Assembly (NCBI GenBank): GCA_905479925.1
Contig: CAJQOL010000146.1
Location: forward strand, 1-50,350
Direction: 5' to 3'
Origin: an uncultured Kangiellaceae bacterium
GTDB lineage: Bacteria; Pseudomonadota; Gammaproteobacteria; Enterobacterales; Kangiellaceae
DNA length: 50,350 nucleotides
Each line of letters begins with the position of its first letter. Position 1 is the first letter of the stretch. Both the position numbers and the translations under genes were made by a program. Shown piece by piece: positions 50,305 through 50,350 of this stretch. The notes under the pieces were generated by a model that was given only the letters and a program-made list of their open reading frames with translations, made no database searches and was not told where the DNA came from.

Positions 50305-50350
50305 CGGAGTGCTCCCGTTGAATGATTGATTAGAAAAAGCGAATACGCTA

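Noticed and set aside
50305-50350. LexA (SOS) box upstream of yebG
   Set aside because: No CTGT-N8-ACAG in the 46 bp available; the window ends too soon to exclude one.
1-50350. CRISPR arrays, tRNA or rRNA genes, transposases, phage genes
   Set aside because: No regularly spaced repeats, no tRNA T-arm/anticodon patterns and no recombinase-like proteins were seen on either strand.

Overview
The window reads as chromosomal DNA of a low-GC (about 40% by eye) marine-type gammaproteobacterium. YaeQ, Dam, YebG-like, SrkA, ComF, CvfB and a bioB-F-H-C-D cluster with bioH inside point there. The mix would suit Kangiellaceae/Aliikangiella-like or Alteromonadales-like bacteria, but nothing here fixes the genus. 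I see no rRNA, tRNA, CRISPR array, prophage or transposase gene.

Layout. 1-7.1 kb (minus strand): a partial lipoprotein, a membrane Ser/Thr kinase with a cysteine-paired TPR-like tail, yaeQ, a Kazal-domain lipoprotein, a siroheme synthase whose methyltransferase half has decayed, and bioA. 7.5-11.7 kb: an exported amidohydrolase (+), then GNAT, SnoaL-like and retropepsin-like/PDZ genes (-). 11.7-12.5 kb is gene-free and holds a 266-bp element with perfect 25-bp inverted ends and two internal hairpins, between inverted ACAGAG-type repeats. 12.5-18.9 kb (+): a methyltransferase, then an overlapping TetR / membrane-fusion protein / RND pump operon. 19-23.8 kb (-): a small secreted protein, a gamma-butyrobetaine/trimethyllysine-type dioxygenase, an unrecognised 601-residue membrane protein and a cystathionine beta-synthase-like enzyme.

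24.0-29.4 kb (+) is the most system-like locus. A 34-bp perfect palindrome sits on a strong promoter, followed by a TetR regulator, an MMPL-type RND protein, a LolA-like periplasmic protein and an outer-membrane beta-barrel. This looks like a self-regulated inner-to-outer-membrane lipid or lipophile transport machine. 29.5-36.5 kb (-): dam, a SprA-type HExxH protein, a mini flagellar-rod-like protein, an M16 peptidase and an exported amidohydrolase.

36.6-42.4 kb (-): biotin genes transcribed bioB-bioF-bioH-bioC-bioD, followed by cvfB. bioD has no ATG/GTG/TTG in front of its P-loop and appears to start at ATT. bioA is 30 kb away. 42.8-50.35 kb: comF, a MATE transporter coupled to srkA, a GGDEF-EAL protein whose promoter overlaps a perfect FNR-type palindrome, a possible small RNA with a strong terminator, two small conserved-type proteins, and a yebG-like gene (-).

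How the genes fit together: the biotin genes form a full late pathway (BioC/BioH make pimeloyl-ACP; BioF, A, D and B build biotin). The two TetR/RND loci are separate envelope transport units. Most other genes are single housekeeping or envelope functions. Family names come from sequence recognition without database search; start sites were chosen by reading upstream sequence.
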